In this document: piece by piece, positions 1 through 8,576 of the stretch | How positions within the stretch are numbered: position 1 is the stretch's first letter | Layout of the letters: each line of letters starts with the position of its first letter | Origin: Amycolatopsis lurida | GTDB lineage: Bacteria; Actinomycetota; Actinomycetes; Mycobacteriales; Pseudonocardiaceae | Direction of reading: 5' to 3' | NCBI RefSeq assembly: GCF_900105055.1 | Contig: NZ_FNTA01000004.1 | Coordinates: forward strand, 3,999,501-4,063,500 | Length of the DNA: 64,000 nt | Made by a program: the position numbers and the translations under genes | The notes under the pieces: model-generated | Database searches by the model: none | What the model was told of the DNA's origin: nothing | Seen by the model: the letters and a program-made list of their open reading frames with translations, nothing else

Positions 1-1359
1 GAGGTCGTGCGTGTAGCGCACCGAGAGGTACCGCTCGTTCTGCGAGCGCACTTCGGCCTTCGTGAGGAGCTTGTACGGGCCGCGTTCCGGCTCCAGCTTG
101 GCCGCGCCCGGGCCGGTCTTGCGGTTCCACTCGTCGATCGGCGCCGTCAGGGCGTCGTTGACGCGCTTCAGCCAGGCTTGATCGGTGGACCCGGTCACCT
201 CGGGGTGGTCCCCGCTGTAGGGGAGGGTCGTGCCGGGCACGGTCCCGGACCGGGTCTTCATGGCGACCTTGAGCGCGACGGCCTGCTGCGTGGTCGGCGG
301 TGACGGCGGCGGCGGTGTGCTCGCGTCGGAGAAGACGACCACCGAGCCGACCACGGCGGCCGTCGCCGCGACGACACCGATGGCGACCTTCAGGCCGGCC
401 GCGATCCCGCCGGTCGACGCGGCCACCGCGCCCGTCCCGGCGGCGGCGACCCCGGGAGCGGCCGCCGTACCGGCGCTGAGCAGGACCAACGGCGTCGCCG
501 CGGCGAGCACGCCCGCCGCCTTCGCGAGCCGTGACCAGCCCTTGCGTTCCCATTCGTCGCCGTAACCGGCGCGGGCGACGCGTTCCAGTTCACTGACGAA
601 CATGAGCGCGTCGACCGGTCGTTTCGAGGGATCCTTCGCCATCCCCAGCGCGACGATCTCGTGCACCGGCTGGGGAACTTCGCCGAACGGGATGGGCGCG
701 TGTTCGTGCAGCGTGCGGAGCACTTCGGTGTCGTCGGCCTGATAGGGCCGGTGCCCGGCGACGCACTGGAAGAACACGCAGGTCGCGGCGTAGACGTCGG
801 TCGCGGGCGTGGCCTGTCCGCCCGACCACTGCTCAGGCGCCATGTACGCGGGCGTGCCGACGGACGGGCCCCGTTCCCCCGCCAGGACGGCCGTGCCGAA
901 GTCGACCAGCTTGCTCTCGCCGGTGTCGGCGACGAGGACGTTGGCCGGTTTGTAGTCCCGGTGGACGACAGCCGCGGAATGCGCCGCGGCCAGCCCGAGC
1001 AGCGAACCCTTCAGTACCGCGAGTGCGGCCTCGGGTTCGAGAGCGCCTTCGGCCTGGAGCACCGAGCGCAGGGAGACGCCGTTGATCGCCTCCATGACGA
1101 TCGCCGCGCCCTGCGGCGTCTCGAAGAACTCGTGCAGTTTCACGACGTGCGGGCTCGACACCCGGTGCAGCGCCAGCGCTTCCTGCCGGAACGCGGCGAG
1201 ATGCGCGGGGTCCGCCGCGAAGCGGGAGAAGAGGTACTTGATCGCGACGACGTGTCCGGTGTTGTCCTGGCGTGCGAGCACCACGCGGCCGAAGGTGCCC
1301 GTGCCCAGCTGCTCCAGCTCGGTGAAGCCGGGCAGTCTCCACTCGTCGGTCAGTTCCAT
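1..1359 (-). CDS. Membrane Ser/Thr protein kinase, 3' end beyond window edge
   Basis: 453 codons are visible, open through the left edge. The ATG at 1359 overlaps the end of the upstream kinase by 10 bases, so the two are probably translationally coupled. The N-terminal kinase domain has a glycine loop GTGTFGRV, an AIK lysine near residue 41, a catalytic loop HRDYKPAN (Asp near 135) and VDFGTA followed by APEQW. HRDYKP has Tyr where most Hanks kinases have Leu or Val. After about residue 260 an Ala/Gly/Val-rich stretch forms one or two membrane segments, followed by an extracellular region starting near residue 330. It is a clear paralogue of the gene upstream. The substrate is unknown. Kinase assignment is secure; the extracellular domain is unrecognised. 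Confidence 0.9.
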   Translation of the reverse strand, partial: MELTDEWRLPGFTELEQLGTGTFGRVVLARQDNTGHVVAIKYLFSRFAADPAHLAAFRQEALALHRVSSPHVVKLHEFFETPQGAAIVMEAINGVSLRSVLQAEGALEPEAALAVLKGSLLGLAAAHSAAVVHRDYKPANVLVADTGESKLVDFGTAVLAGERGPSVGTPAYMAPEQWSGGQATPATDVYAATCVFFQCVAGHRPYQADDTEVLRTLHEHAPIPFGEVPQPVHEIVALGMAKDPSKRPVDALMFVSELERVARAGYGDEWERKGWSRLAKAAGVLAAATPLVLLSAGTAAAPGVAAAGTGAVAASTGGIAAGLKVAIGVVAATAAVVGSVVVFSDASTPPPPSPPTTQQAVALKVAMKTRSGTVPGTTLPYSGDHPEVTGSTDQAWLKRVNDALTAPIDEWNRKTGPGAAKLEPERGPYKLLTKAEVRSQNERYLSVRYTHDL

Positions 1360-3563
1360 CGGGCCTCTTCCAGAATCTTGTCGAGGCCTGGAGTGTTCCA
1401 TTCGTCGACGATGACGAGCTGCGTTTTCGGCAGGAACCAGACCCGCTGGGTGACGCTACCGCCGCCAGAACACGTGAGCCGCCACTCTTCGTAGGCGGCC
1501 CGCTTCGTCCCGACCGGGCGAAGTTCCTTCAGCTGGAGGGTAGGCGCCCCCTGGGTCTCCCCGGGTGCGCCGATGGAGTGACACGGACGCGGACCGGTCG
1601 AGCGGTTGTAGGGCTTGCCCGGTTCATACGGCGGGGTGGCCGGGTCGGACCGCGAGTTGTCGCTGAAGACGACGCTCGCGCACTGGACGGGCTGCATCCC
1701 GCCCGCGCACTGGTCGGCCGTCACCAGGTTGCGCTCGATGGGGGCGCCGGAGAGCAGCGACCACTTTTCCGGGGTGGTGATGGTGAAGGCGCCGACGTCG
1801 ACCTCTTTGGTGCGTTGCGCCTGTGGGCCGCCGAGCAGGTTCATGACCGCTGGGCTCATCAGGTGGAGGAGGTGGCGGTATTCGACGGTGACCTGCGTCG
1901 GATCGCAGACCCGGGGGTAGCCGAGCACGGATCCGTAGACGTAGAACGTCATCCCGTTCGCGGTCGGTGCCGCCTGCAGCACGGCGTCGCCGGTGACGGA
2001 CCACGGATCCGACATCGCGCCGACCGGCAGATGCTCGGGTTCGCTCGGCGCGTCGGCGAGGCAGTCACCCGGCCTCGCGGCGTCGAAGAGCATGTCTTCG
2101 AGCATGCGCATCCGGTCGGCGGTGCCGTCGACGTTGTCGAAGAGGTGCGCGTTGGGGATCTGTTCGCCCTTCGTCAGATCGATGACGATCGGGCGGATGC
2201 TGAAGCCGCCGTGGTTGCCGAACTGGACGGAGTCGATCGAGCGTTTGTAGACGACCGTGAGCAGCTTGTCGTCCTGGCGCAGGATCTCGGCTTCGGTCTT
2301 CATGTGCGGGATGTCGCCGTCGGGTTCGCGCTGTGGCGGGTAGCCGTTGGGCCAGACGCCCGCGAGCCAGCCGTCGATCGGCGCCATCAGCGCCTTGTTG
2401 ACCCGCTCTTCGGCGGCCTTGTCCGGCAAACCGCTGATCCGGACGTACTTGCCGTTGTAGTCGAAGCCGTCGAGTTTCTCGGTGCGGGTGAGGAGGTCGA
2501 CCTTCATCGCGGCGACGGTCGTCGTCCGGGGCGGCGCTTCGTCACCGTCGGCGTTGACCACGACGACCGTGCCGACGGCGGCCGCGGTGACGGCCGCGAT
2601 CGCGGCGGTCACCTTGAGCCCGATCGCGATCCCGCCGCCGGTGGCCGCCGCTCCGCCCGCGACGACCGGTGCCGCGGCCGTGCCGGCGCCGAGCAGGGCC
2701 AGCGGGGAGAGGGCGACCAGAGCACCGGCGCCTTTGGCGAGCCAGTGCCAGCCGTTGCGCTCCCAGTCCTCGCCGTACGCCTTCCTGGCGGACGCCTCCA
2801 GTTCGGTGACGAACTCGGCCGCGCCCGACGGCCGCTGGGCGGCGTCCTTCGCCATGCCGCGCGCGATGAGGTCGCGGACCGGTTCGGGGACCTCGCCGAA
2901 CGGGATCGGGGCGTATTCGTGCAGCGTGCGCAGCACTTCGGTCTGTTCGGCCTCGTACGGCCGGTGCCCGGCGACGCACTGGAAGAACACGCAGGTCGCG
3001 GCGTAGACGTCGGTCGCGGGCGTGGCGATGCCACCCGCCCACTGCTCCGGCGCCATGTACGCGGGTGTGCCCGCGGCGACCCCGGCCTGCCCGGCGAGCA
3101 CGGCGATGCCGAAGTCAACGAGCTTGCTCTGCCCCTCCCGGGTGACCAGGACGTTGGCCGGTTTGTAGTCGCGGTGGACGGTGCCCGCGGCGTGCGCGCC
3201 GGCGAGCCCGAGCAGCGAGCCCTTGAGGATGGCGAGCGCGGCTTCGGGTTCGAGCTTCTCCTGGCGGCCGAGGATCTCTTTCAGAGAGATTCCGTGAACG
3301 GCTTCCATGATGATCGCGGCCCCTTGCGGGGTCTCGACGAACTGGTGCAGACGGGCGATGTGCGGCCCCGAAACGCGGCTCAGGATCTGCGCCTCATGGC
3401 GGAACTCGGCCAGGCGCCGAGGGTCGGCGGCGAACCTCGCGTACAGGTATTTGATGGCCACGACCTGCGCGGATTCGTCGTGCCGGGCCAGCACGACCCG
3501 GCCGAATCCGCCTTCGCCCAGCGACCCCATCTCGGTGAAACCCGGCAAGGCCCAGTCGTCCAC
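1350..3563 (-). CDS. Membrane Ser/Thr protein kinase with large extracellular domain
   Basis: 737 aa. The kinase domain occupies roughly residues 9-260: glycine loop GEGGFGRV (16-23), AIK Lys38, HRDYKPAN with Asp132, DFG at 150-152, and a MAPEQW motif. A hydrophobic Ala/Val-rich stretch around residues 285-340 anchors the protein. About 400 residues then face outside; they resemble no domain I can name and contain several Cys. The last 10 bases overlap the start of a paralogous kinase, so this is a tandem duplication transcribed as one unit. The extracellular part presumably senses an external cue, but nothing in the sequence says which. Other kinases in this window (pknA, pknB) are of a different type. 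Confidence 0.93.
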   Translation of the reverse strand: MDDWALPGFTEMGSLGEGGFGRVVLARHDESAQVVAIKYLYARFAADPRRLAEFRHEAQILSRVSGPHIARLHQFVETPQGAAIIMEAVHGISLKEILGRQEKLEPEAALAILKGSLLGLAGAHAAGTVHRDYKPANVLVTREGQSKLVDFGIAVLAGQAGVAAGTPAYMAPEQWAGGIATPATDVYAATCVFFQCVAGHRPYEAEQTEVLRTLHEYAPIPFGEVPEPVRDLIARGMAKDAAQRPSGAAEFVTELEASARKAYGEDWERNGWHWLAKGAGALVALSPLALLGAGTAAAPVVAGGAAATGGGIAIGLKVTAAIAAVTAAAVGTVVVVNADGDEAPPRTTTVAAMKVDLLTRTEKLDGFDYNGKYVRISGLPDKAAEERVNKALMAPIDGWLAGVWPNGYPPQREPDGDIPHMKTEAEILRQDDKLLTVVYKRSIDSVQFGNHGGFSIRPIVIDLTKGEQIPNAHLFDNVDGTADRMRMLEDMLFDAARPGDCLADAPSEPEHLPVGAMSDPWSVTGDAVLQAAPTANGMTFYVYGSVLGYPRVCDPTQVTVEYRHLLHLMSPAVMNLLGGPQAQRTKEVDVGAFTITTPEKWSLLSGAPIERNLVTADQCAGGMQPVQCASVVFSDNSRSDPATPPYEPGKPYNRSTGPRPCHSIGAPGETQGAPTLQLKELRPVGTKRAAYEEWRLTCSGGGSVTQRVWFLPKTQLVIVDEWNTPGLDKILEEARWN

Positions 3564-3681
3564 AGAATCCTCCGCGATTCCCGATCGTGTCCCCTTGGAG
3601 GTGAGCTGCGCCGCAGCGGTTCCCCGGCTTCCGGGTTTAGGGTTACTCGTCGGTCACTTGGCCCGTTGCGATGGAGGAACG

Positions 3682-4752
3682 ATGCGTTCGCCGAAGGATT
3701 TCTTCGCCCCGCTCGCGGTGGGGGCGCCGGAACCGCTCCGCCAGATCCCCGTGCCTCCTTCGCGGATGATCCACTTCTTCGACCCCAGCAACGAGAAGAT
3801 GGCCGCCAAGGTCCCGGACATCGCCAAGAAGGTCGACGTCCTGCTCGGGAACCTCGAAGACGCCGTGCGCGCCGACCGCAAGGAGGCCGCGCGGAACGGG
3901 CTCGTCTCCATCGCGAAGTCGACCGACTTCGGCAAGACGCAGCTGTGGACCCGCGTCAACAGCCTCGACTCGCCGTGGGTGCTCGACGATCTGATCACGC
4001 TGGTCACCGAGATCGGCGACAGACTCGACGTGATCATGGTGCCGAAGGTCGAAGGCGCGCAGGACATCCACTACGTCGACAGGCTGCTCGCGCAGCTCGA
4101 AGCGCGGGCCGGGCTCACGAAACCGCTGCTGGTGCACGCGATCCTGGAGACCGCCAGCGGCGTCGCGAACGTCGAGGAGATCGCGGGCGCGAGCCCCCGG
4201 ATGCAGGGCATCTCGCTCGGCCCGGCCGACCTCGCCGCCAGCCGCCGGATGAAGACCACCCGGGTGGGTGGCGGGCACCCCGGTTACCTGGTGCGCACGG
4301 ACCCGACCGGTGAGGACCTGAACGAGGGACGCACGACGTACCAGCAGGATCTGTGGCACTACACCGTCGCGCGGATGGTCGACGCCTGCGCGGCGAACGG
4401 GATCCTGCCGTACTACGGGCCGTTCGGCGACATCCGCGATGTCGTGGCCTGCGAGGACCAGTTCCGCAACGCGTTCCTGCTCGGCTGTGTGGGCGCCTGG
4501 AGCCTGCACCCGGTGCAGATCGACATCGCCAAGAAGGTGTTCTCGCCCTCGCCCGAGGACGTCGCCTGGGCGCGGCGCGTGATCGCCGCCATGGGTGACG
4601 GCACCGGTGCGGTGATGATCGACGGGAAGATGCAGGACGACGCCTCGGTGAAGCAGTGCCGGGTGGTCGCCGAACTCGCGGACGCCCTCGCCGCCGACGA
4701 TCCTGAACTCGCCGCCGCGTACGACGCGGCCACGAAGGAGGCTTCCGAATGA
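3682..4752 (+). CDS. HpcH/HpaI aldolase/citrate lyase family protein, malyl-CoA lyase-like
   Basis: 356 aa from the ATG at 3682, chosen because GGAGG lies 5 bases upstream (3673-3677); the frame is open further upstream without an RBS. The protein is a TIM-barrel CoA-ester lyase: GNLEDAVR (Mg-binding acidic segment), WTRVNSLDS, IMVPKVEGA, and LETASGVANVEEI, each typical of the citE/malyl-CoA lyase superfamily. Its length and insertions fit L-malyl-CoA/beta-methylmalyl-CoA lyases better than short CitE proteins. It overlaps the next gene, a paralogue, by ATGA. In alphaproteobacteria a lyase (Mcl1) and a malyl-CoA thioesterase (Mcl2) of this family work together in the ethylmalonyl-CoA pathway; the pair here may be analogous, which is inference. 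Confidence 0.8.
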   Translation: MRSPKDFFAPLAVGAPEPLRQIPVPPSRMIHFFDPSNEKMAAKVPDIAKKVDVLLGNLEDAVRADRKEAARNGLVSIAKSTDFGKTQLWTRVNSLDSPWVLDDLITLVTEIGDRLDVIMVPKVEGAQDIHYVDRLLAQLEARAGLTKPLLVHAILETASGVANVEEIAGASPRMQGISLGPADLAASRRMKTTRVGGGHPGYLVRTDPTGEDLNEGRTTYQQDLWHYTVARMVDACAANGILPYYGPFGDIRDVVACEDQFRNAFLLGCVGAWSLHPVQIDIAKKVFSPSPEDVAWARRVIAAMGDGTGAVMIDGKMQDDASVKQCRVVAELADALAADDPELAAAYDAATKEASE

Positions 4753-5603
4753 ACCCCCGGCGTTCCGTCCTCTACATGCCCGGCGCGAACGAAAGAGCGC
4801 TGGAAAAGGCCAAGACGCTGGACGCGGACGGACTCATCCTCGACCTCGAAGACGCCGTCGCGCCCGACGCGAAGGAAGCCGCACGTGAACGCGTTTGCGC
4901 GGCCGCGTCGTCGAAGGAGTACGGCAAACGCGAAGTGACCATTCGCGTCAACGGCCTCGACACCGAATGGCACGATGCCGATCTCCGTGCCGCCGCGCAG
5001 GCGGGCCCGGCCGCGATCGTGGTGCCGAAGGTGAACTCCGCCGCCGAAGTGCACAACATCGAGCGCGCACTGGAGCTCGGCGGCGCGCCGGACCACACGA
5101 AGATCTGGGCGATGGTGGAGACGCCGGTCGCGATGCTGCACGCCGAGGAGATCGCCTCGGCGTCCGAACGGCTGACCGTGCTGGTCATGGGCACGAACGA
5201 CCTGGCGAAGGAACTGCACGCCGAGTTCGTCCCCGGCCGGGCGCCGCTGCTGGGCGGGCTTTCGCTCGCGCTGCTGGCCGCGCGGGCGACCGGCAAGGCG
5301 ATCCTCGACGGCGTCTACAACGACGTGAAGGACCTCGAAGGCTTCGAAGCGGAATGCGTTCAGGGACGTCAGTTCGGCTTCGACGGCAAGACGCTGATCC
5401 ACCCGGCGCAACTGGAGCCGTGCAACCGGATCTTCGCGCCGTCCGAGGAGGAGATCACGCGCTCGCGCAAGATCATCGCGGCGTTCGAGGAGGCGCAGGC
5501 GGCCGGGCAGGGCGTCGTGACCGTGGACGGGCGGATGATCGAGAACCTGCACGTGGACAACGCGCGGCGGATCCTGGCGCTGGCCGAAGCGATCGGCGGC
5601 TAG
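4749..5603 (+). CDS. HpcH/HpaI aldolase/citrate lyase family protein (CoA ester lyase, CitE-like)
   Basis: 284 aa. The start codon overlaps the stop of the preceding paralogue (ATGA). Family motifs in order: RSVLYMPGANERAL, ILDLEDAVAP (acidic metal-binding segment), IRVNGLDT, IVVPKVNSA, WAMVETPVAMLHAEEI, GTNDLAKEL and GKTLIHPAQ. This is the short CitE-like branch (about 280 aa) that includes free-standing citryl-CoA/malyl-CoA lyases and the malyl-CoA thioesterase. No citrate lyase alpha or gamma subunit is nearby, so classical citrate fermentation is unlikely. The last 4 bases overlap convergently with the Abi-like gene. The exact reaction cannot be told from sequence alone. Confidence 0.83.
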   Translation: MNPRRSVLYMPGANERALEKAKTLDADGLILDLEDAVAPDAKEAARERVCAAASSKEYGKREVTIRVNGLDTEWHDADLRAAAQAGPAAIVVPKVNSAAEVHNIERALELGGAPDHTKIWAMVETPVAMLHAEEIASASERLTVLVMGTNDLAKELHAEFVPGRAPLLGGLSLALLAARATGKAILDGVYNDVKDLEGFEAECVQGRQFGFDGKTLIHPAQLEPCNRIFAPSEEEITRSRKIIAAFEEAQAAGQGVVTVDGRMIENLHVDNARRILALAEAIGG

Positions 5604-6307
5604 GCGGGACGGGTGGCCAACAGCCGCGCGCATGAGCTGTTGGCCGCGATGTAAGCGGCGACTTGGGGAGAGATGAGCGCGGCGAGGTCTTGTACGTCCT
5701 TCCAGTGCCCCTGCAGGTCGACGGCGAGTAGGGGCTCATGGTGAGCCACTCGGTTGCGAAGCCGGTGCAAGCGCTCGACGTGCTTGTCGACGTCACGGCG
5801 ATCGGCACCGGCTCGAAAAGCCAGGTGCAGGTAAGGAATCCACAGCGGGTCGTGGTGACGTCTCGCGGAGAGATATCGCCAGAAGCCGAAACTCAGCTCG
5901 GCGATCACCTTTCCTGGCGACGGTGACGCATTCGCGGCGCAGGGACGTTTGGCCTTCGGGGTTGCGTTCTTGATGGCCTCGGCCAGCAACCTCCGGCTCG
6001 TCTCGTTGACGTCGTACCGCGTACCGTTCGCCGCCTTCTGCCACCGCGACGGGAAGAGCGTCGTCGCTTGGAAGACCCAGTGTGGCTTCCCTGCCGGGAC
6101 AGCGCGGCCCAATGCCCGGTCGTAGGCGTTGCGCAGGGCCACCTCCAGGTGGCACAGGTCGTGGTGGAACGCCGCGGATAGCGCCGTGTTCCACTCGTAC
6201 AACCGCATGGCCTGCTCCCGGTCCTGATTCGCCGCTTGCAAGTAGACCGCGAACCTCGGCTTCGACAACCAGGCCTCGATCCAATCCCCCGCGCGAGCGC
6301 TGGTCAC
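5600..6307 (-). CDS. Abi-like (Abi_2-type) HEPN-fold protein
   Basis: 235 aa, GTG start with GAGGAG about 9 bases upstream. The N-terminal half carries helices typical of the Abi-like family (WLSKPRFAVYL, ALRNAYDRALG). The C-terminal half ends in RLRNRVAHHEPL, which matches the R-x(4-6)-H signature of HEPN ribonucleases. Members of this family include lactococcal abortive-infection proteins, but actinobacterial members are mostly uncharacterised, so a phage-defence role is inference. No antitoxin-like partner gene is adjacent: it is alone between two unrelated metabolic units, and its 3' end overlaps the convergent lyase gene by 4 bases. A nested hairpin lies just upstream. Confidence 0.78.
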   Translation of the reverse strand: MTSARAGDWIEAWLSKPRFAVYLQAANQDREQAMRLYEWNTALSAAFHHDLCHLEVALRNAYDRALGRAVPAGKPHWVFQATTLFPSRWQKAANGTRYDVNETSRRLLAEAIKNATPKAKRPCAANASPSPGKVIAELSFGFWRYLSARRHHDPLWIPYLHLAFRAGADRRDVDKHVERLHRLRNRVAHHEPLLAVDLQGHWKDVQDLAALISPQVAAYIAANSSCARLLATRPA

Positions 6308-6341
6308 TCTCGTAGCTCCTCTGCTAAGCTGACCGACGAAT

Positions 6342-6384
6342 AGCCCCGGATGGCCCCTGACCTGTTGGTCATGTCACCGGGGCT
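6342..6384. terminator. Nested inverted repeat between amidase gene and Abi-like gene
   Basis: An outer 8-bp stem AGCCCCGG / CCGGGGCT (6342-6349 and 6377-6384) encloses an inner stem TGACC-TGTT-GGTCA (6358-6371). It lies downstream of the minus-strand amidase stop, where a terminator is expected, but lacks a strong T-run on that strand. It also lies 35 bases upstream of the Abi-like start, so it could be regulatory instead. Confidence 0.5.
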
Positions 6385-6426
6385 TTGATCTTTCTGATGC
6401 CGGTCGGCAAAGCAACTGACTCATGG

Positions 6427-7806
6427 TCAGGGCCAGGGGCGTGGAGTGGGCCGAAGGGTTTCGTAGGCGGCAGCGGCGCGAAGGACGTCGAGGTCGGCGA
6501 AGCGGCGGCCGCTGATCTGGAGGCCGATGGGCTGGTCGTCGCTCGTGTAGCCGCAGTTGATCGAGACGGCGGGCTGGCCGGACATGTTGTACGGCACGGT
6601 GAACGCGATGTGCTCGAACGGGCGGCGCGGGTCGTTGGTCGGCGAGGGCCATTCGGCGGGCGGGGCCGAGACCGGGCAGGTCGGGGACAGGACGACGTCG
6701 AAGCGTTCGGTCGCGCGCAGGGTCGCGACGGCGATTGCGTCGATCTGCGCGAAACCGCGGTAGGCGTCGACTCCGCTGACGTCGGCGCCGCCGGCGGCCC
6801 AGTCGGCGATATACGGCAGGACCTTCGCGCGGCGGTCTTCGGGCAGGGCCGCCATGTCCGACCAGGCGCGGACGCGCCAGAAGGTGTCGAGGCCGTCGAG
6901 CATTTCGCGGCGCAGGAACGGCGAAACCGGCTCCACGACGGCGCCCGCGGCCTCGAAGACACGCGCGGCTTCGGTGACGGCGGCGATCGTCTCCGGCAGC
7001 ACCGGAAGCCCGACACCGGGATCGAGGTGCAGCCCGATCCGCAGGCCCTTGACCTCGGCCGCAAGGGAAGACCAGTCAAGAGACGATGGTGGCAGCGAGA
7101 GGTGATCGCGACCGTCCACACCGGACAGAACGCTCATCAGCAACGCGGTGTCGGCCACGGTCCGCGTCATCGGCCCGGCGACGCGGCCGAGGAACGGCGG
7201 ATCCACCGGTACCCGGCCGAAACTCGGCTTCAGCCCGACCAGGCCGCACCAGCCGGCGGGCAGCCGGATCGAGCCGCCGATGTCGGTGCCGACGTGCAGC
7301 GGGCCGTACCCGGCGGCGGCCGCCGAACCGGCACCGGCGCTGGAGCCGCCGGGCGTACGCGTGGTGTCCCACGGATTCCGCGACGCGGTATGGAAACTCG
7401 ACAACCCGGACGTCAGCATCCCGTAGTCCGGCATGGTCGTCTTGCCCAGCAGGACCCCGCCGGACTCGCGCACGCGAGCGCCCGCCGGGGCGTCTTCGGG
7501 CGCGGGTGCCAGCGAGGAGGCGGCCGTGCCGAGCGGGACCGGGGTGCCGCGAGTCGCGATGTTCTCCTTGAGCGTCAGCGGAACGCCGTCGATCGGGCCG
7601 AGCGGTTCCCCGGCGTGCCAACGGCTTTCGGATGCCTTCGCGTCCTCGCGTGCGCCGCTCGGGTCGTACGCGTAGAGCGCGTGCAGCTCGGATTCGCGCG
7701 CCTCGATACGCGTGAGGACGGCTTCGGTGACCTCGACCGGCGACAGCGTCCCGGCCCGGTACTGCGCGACCAGTTCGACAGCGGTCAGATCAGGCAACTC
7801 CGGCAC
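6427..7806 (-). CDS. Amidase-signature family amidohydrolase
   Basis: 459 aa from the GTG at 7806, chosen because GAGGAGG sits 8 bases upstream and the upstream gene stops 11 bases before; the frame itself is open further. The amidase-signature triad is visible: Lys80 (LTLKENI), cis-Ser155 in GGSSAG and nucleophile Ser179 in GGSIRLPA; the 24-residue spacing of the two serines fits the family. It should hydrolyse a carboxamide or N-acyl bond in the cytoplasm. It is the last gene of an eight-gene operon with an oligopeptide-type ABC importer, an aldehyde dehydrogenase and an SDR, so it probably cleaves the imported compound. A GatA role is unlikely because gatB/gatC are absent here. Confidence 0.9.
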   Translation of the reverse strand: MPELPDLTAVELVAQYRAGTLSPVEVTEAVLTRIEARESELHALYAYDPSGAREDAKASESRWHAGEPLGPIDGVPLTLKENIATRGTPVPLGTAASSLAPAPEDAPAGARVRESGGVLLGKTTMPDYGMLTSGLSSFHTASRNPWDTTRTPGGSSAGAGSAAAAGYGPLHVGTDIGGSIRLPAGWCGLVGLKPSFGRVPVDPPFLGRVAGPMTRTVADTALLMSVLSGVDGRDHLSLPPSSLDWSSLAAEVKGLRIGLHLDPGVGLPVLPETIAAVTEAARVFEAAGAVVEPVSPFLRREMLDGLDTFWRVRAWSDMAALPEDRRAKVLPYIADWAAGGADVSGVDAYRGFAQIDAIAVATLRATERFDVVLSPTCPVSAPPAEWPSPTNDPRRPFEHIAFTVPYNMSGQPAVSINCGYTSDDQPIGLQISGRRFADLDVLRAAAAYETLRPTPRPWP

Positions 7807-7817
7807 AGCGGGCCTCC

Positions 7818-8576
7818 TCAAGTCGCGGGTGGTTCGAAGCGGCCGTCGACCGCGGTCCAGCCGCCATCCACCGCCAGCACGGAGCCGGTGACGAACGACG
7901 CCGCGTCCGACGCCAGGTAGACGACGGCGCCCGCGAGTTCGTCCGGACGCGCCCATCGGCCGAGCGCGCCTTTGGTCGCGTACGCGTCGTACCAGGCCGG
8001 GTCGGCCTTGATCTGCGCTGTCAGCGGGGTCTCGACGACACCGGGCGCGATCGCGTTCACCCGCACCCCGGCCGGGCCGAACTCCGCCGCGGCCGTGCGG
8101 AACAGCTGCACCAGCCCGGCTTTCGTCGCCGCGTACGGCCCTTGGCCGGGCTCGACGGTGGTGCCGCGGATCGACGAGAACCCGATGATGCTCCCCCGCC
8201 CGCGTTCGACCATCCCGGCGCCGAACGCGCGGACGACCTCGAAGGTGGCGCCGAGGTTCAGCGCGATCACCCGGTCGAATTCCTCGCGCGTGTACTCCAG
8301 CAGCCGTTTGCGCACGTTGGTCGCGGCGGTCAGCACCACGATGTCGATCTCGCCGAGTTCCGCCGCCGTGCGCGCTGCCGCGCCGTCCGAGAGCAGATCG
8401 ATCTCGTACGCCTCGCCGACGCCGGTTTCCTTGGCCGCGGCGACGTCGCGGTCCGCGACGATCACTTCGGCGCCGTGCGCGGCCAGCGCCTTCGCGGATT
8501 CGCGGCCGATCCCACTGCCGCCACCGAGGACGACGGCTCGTTTTCCGTCGAGCCGGAACAGATTCTCGTAGCTCAC
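7818..8576 (-). CDS. Short-chain dehydrogenase/reductase (classical SDR)
   Basis: 252 aa; the GTG at 8576 overlaps the stop of the aldehyde dehydrogenase gene (GTGA), and this start puts the cofactor loop at the usual place. The Rossmann motif is GGGSGIGRE. The structural NNAG motif is degenerate (LTAATN). Active-site residues are Ser135, Tyr148 and Lys152 (YAATK). The C-terminal VTGSVLAVDGGW is typical. The acidic residue after the second strand (VADRD) suggests NAD rather than NADP. In the operon it likely oxidises an alcohol or reduces a carbonyl formed from the imported amide compound; the substrate is unknown. Confidence 0.9.
   Translation of the reverse strand: MSYENLFRLDGKRAVVLGGGSGIGRESAKALAAHGAEVIVADRDVAAAKETGVGEAYEIDLLSDGAAARTAAELGEIDIVVLTAATNVRKRLLEYTREEFDRVIALNLGATFEVVRAFGAGMVERGRGSIIGFSSIRGTTVEPGQGPYAATKAGLVQLFRTAAAEFGPAGVRVNAIAPGVVETPLTAQIKADPAWYDAYATKGALGRWARPDELAGAVVYLASDAASFVTGSVLAVDGGWTAVDGRFEPPAT

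Noticed and set aside
1578..4313. 911-codon open frame on the plus strand
   Set aside because: It lies opposite the kinase gene and across the lyase start, is built from His/Arg/Gly/Val-rich shadow translation and has no RBS or domain. High GC leaves antisense frames open.
6427..7806. GatA subunit of the glutamyl-tRNA amidotransferase
   Set aside because: The amidase-signature fold is shared, but gatB and gatC are absent and the gene belongs to a catabolic operon.
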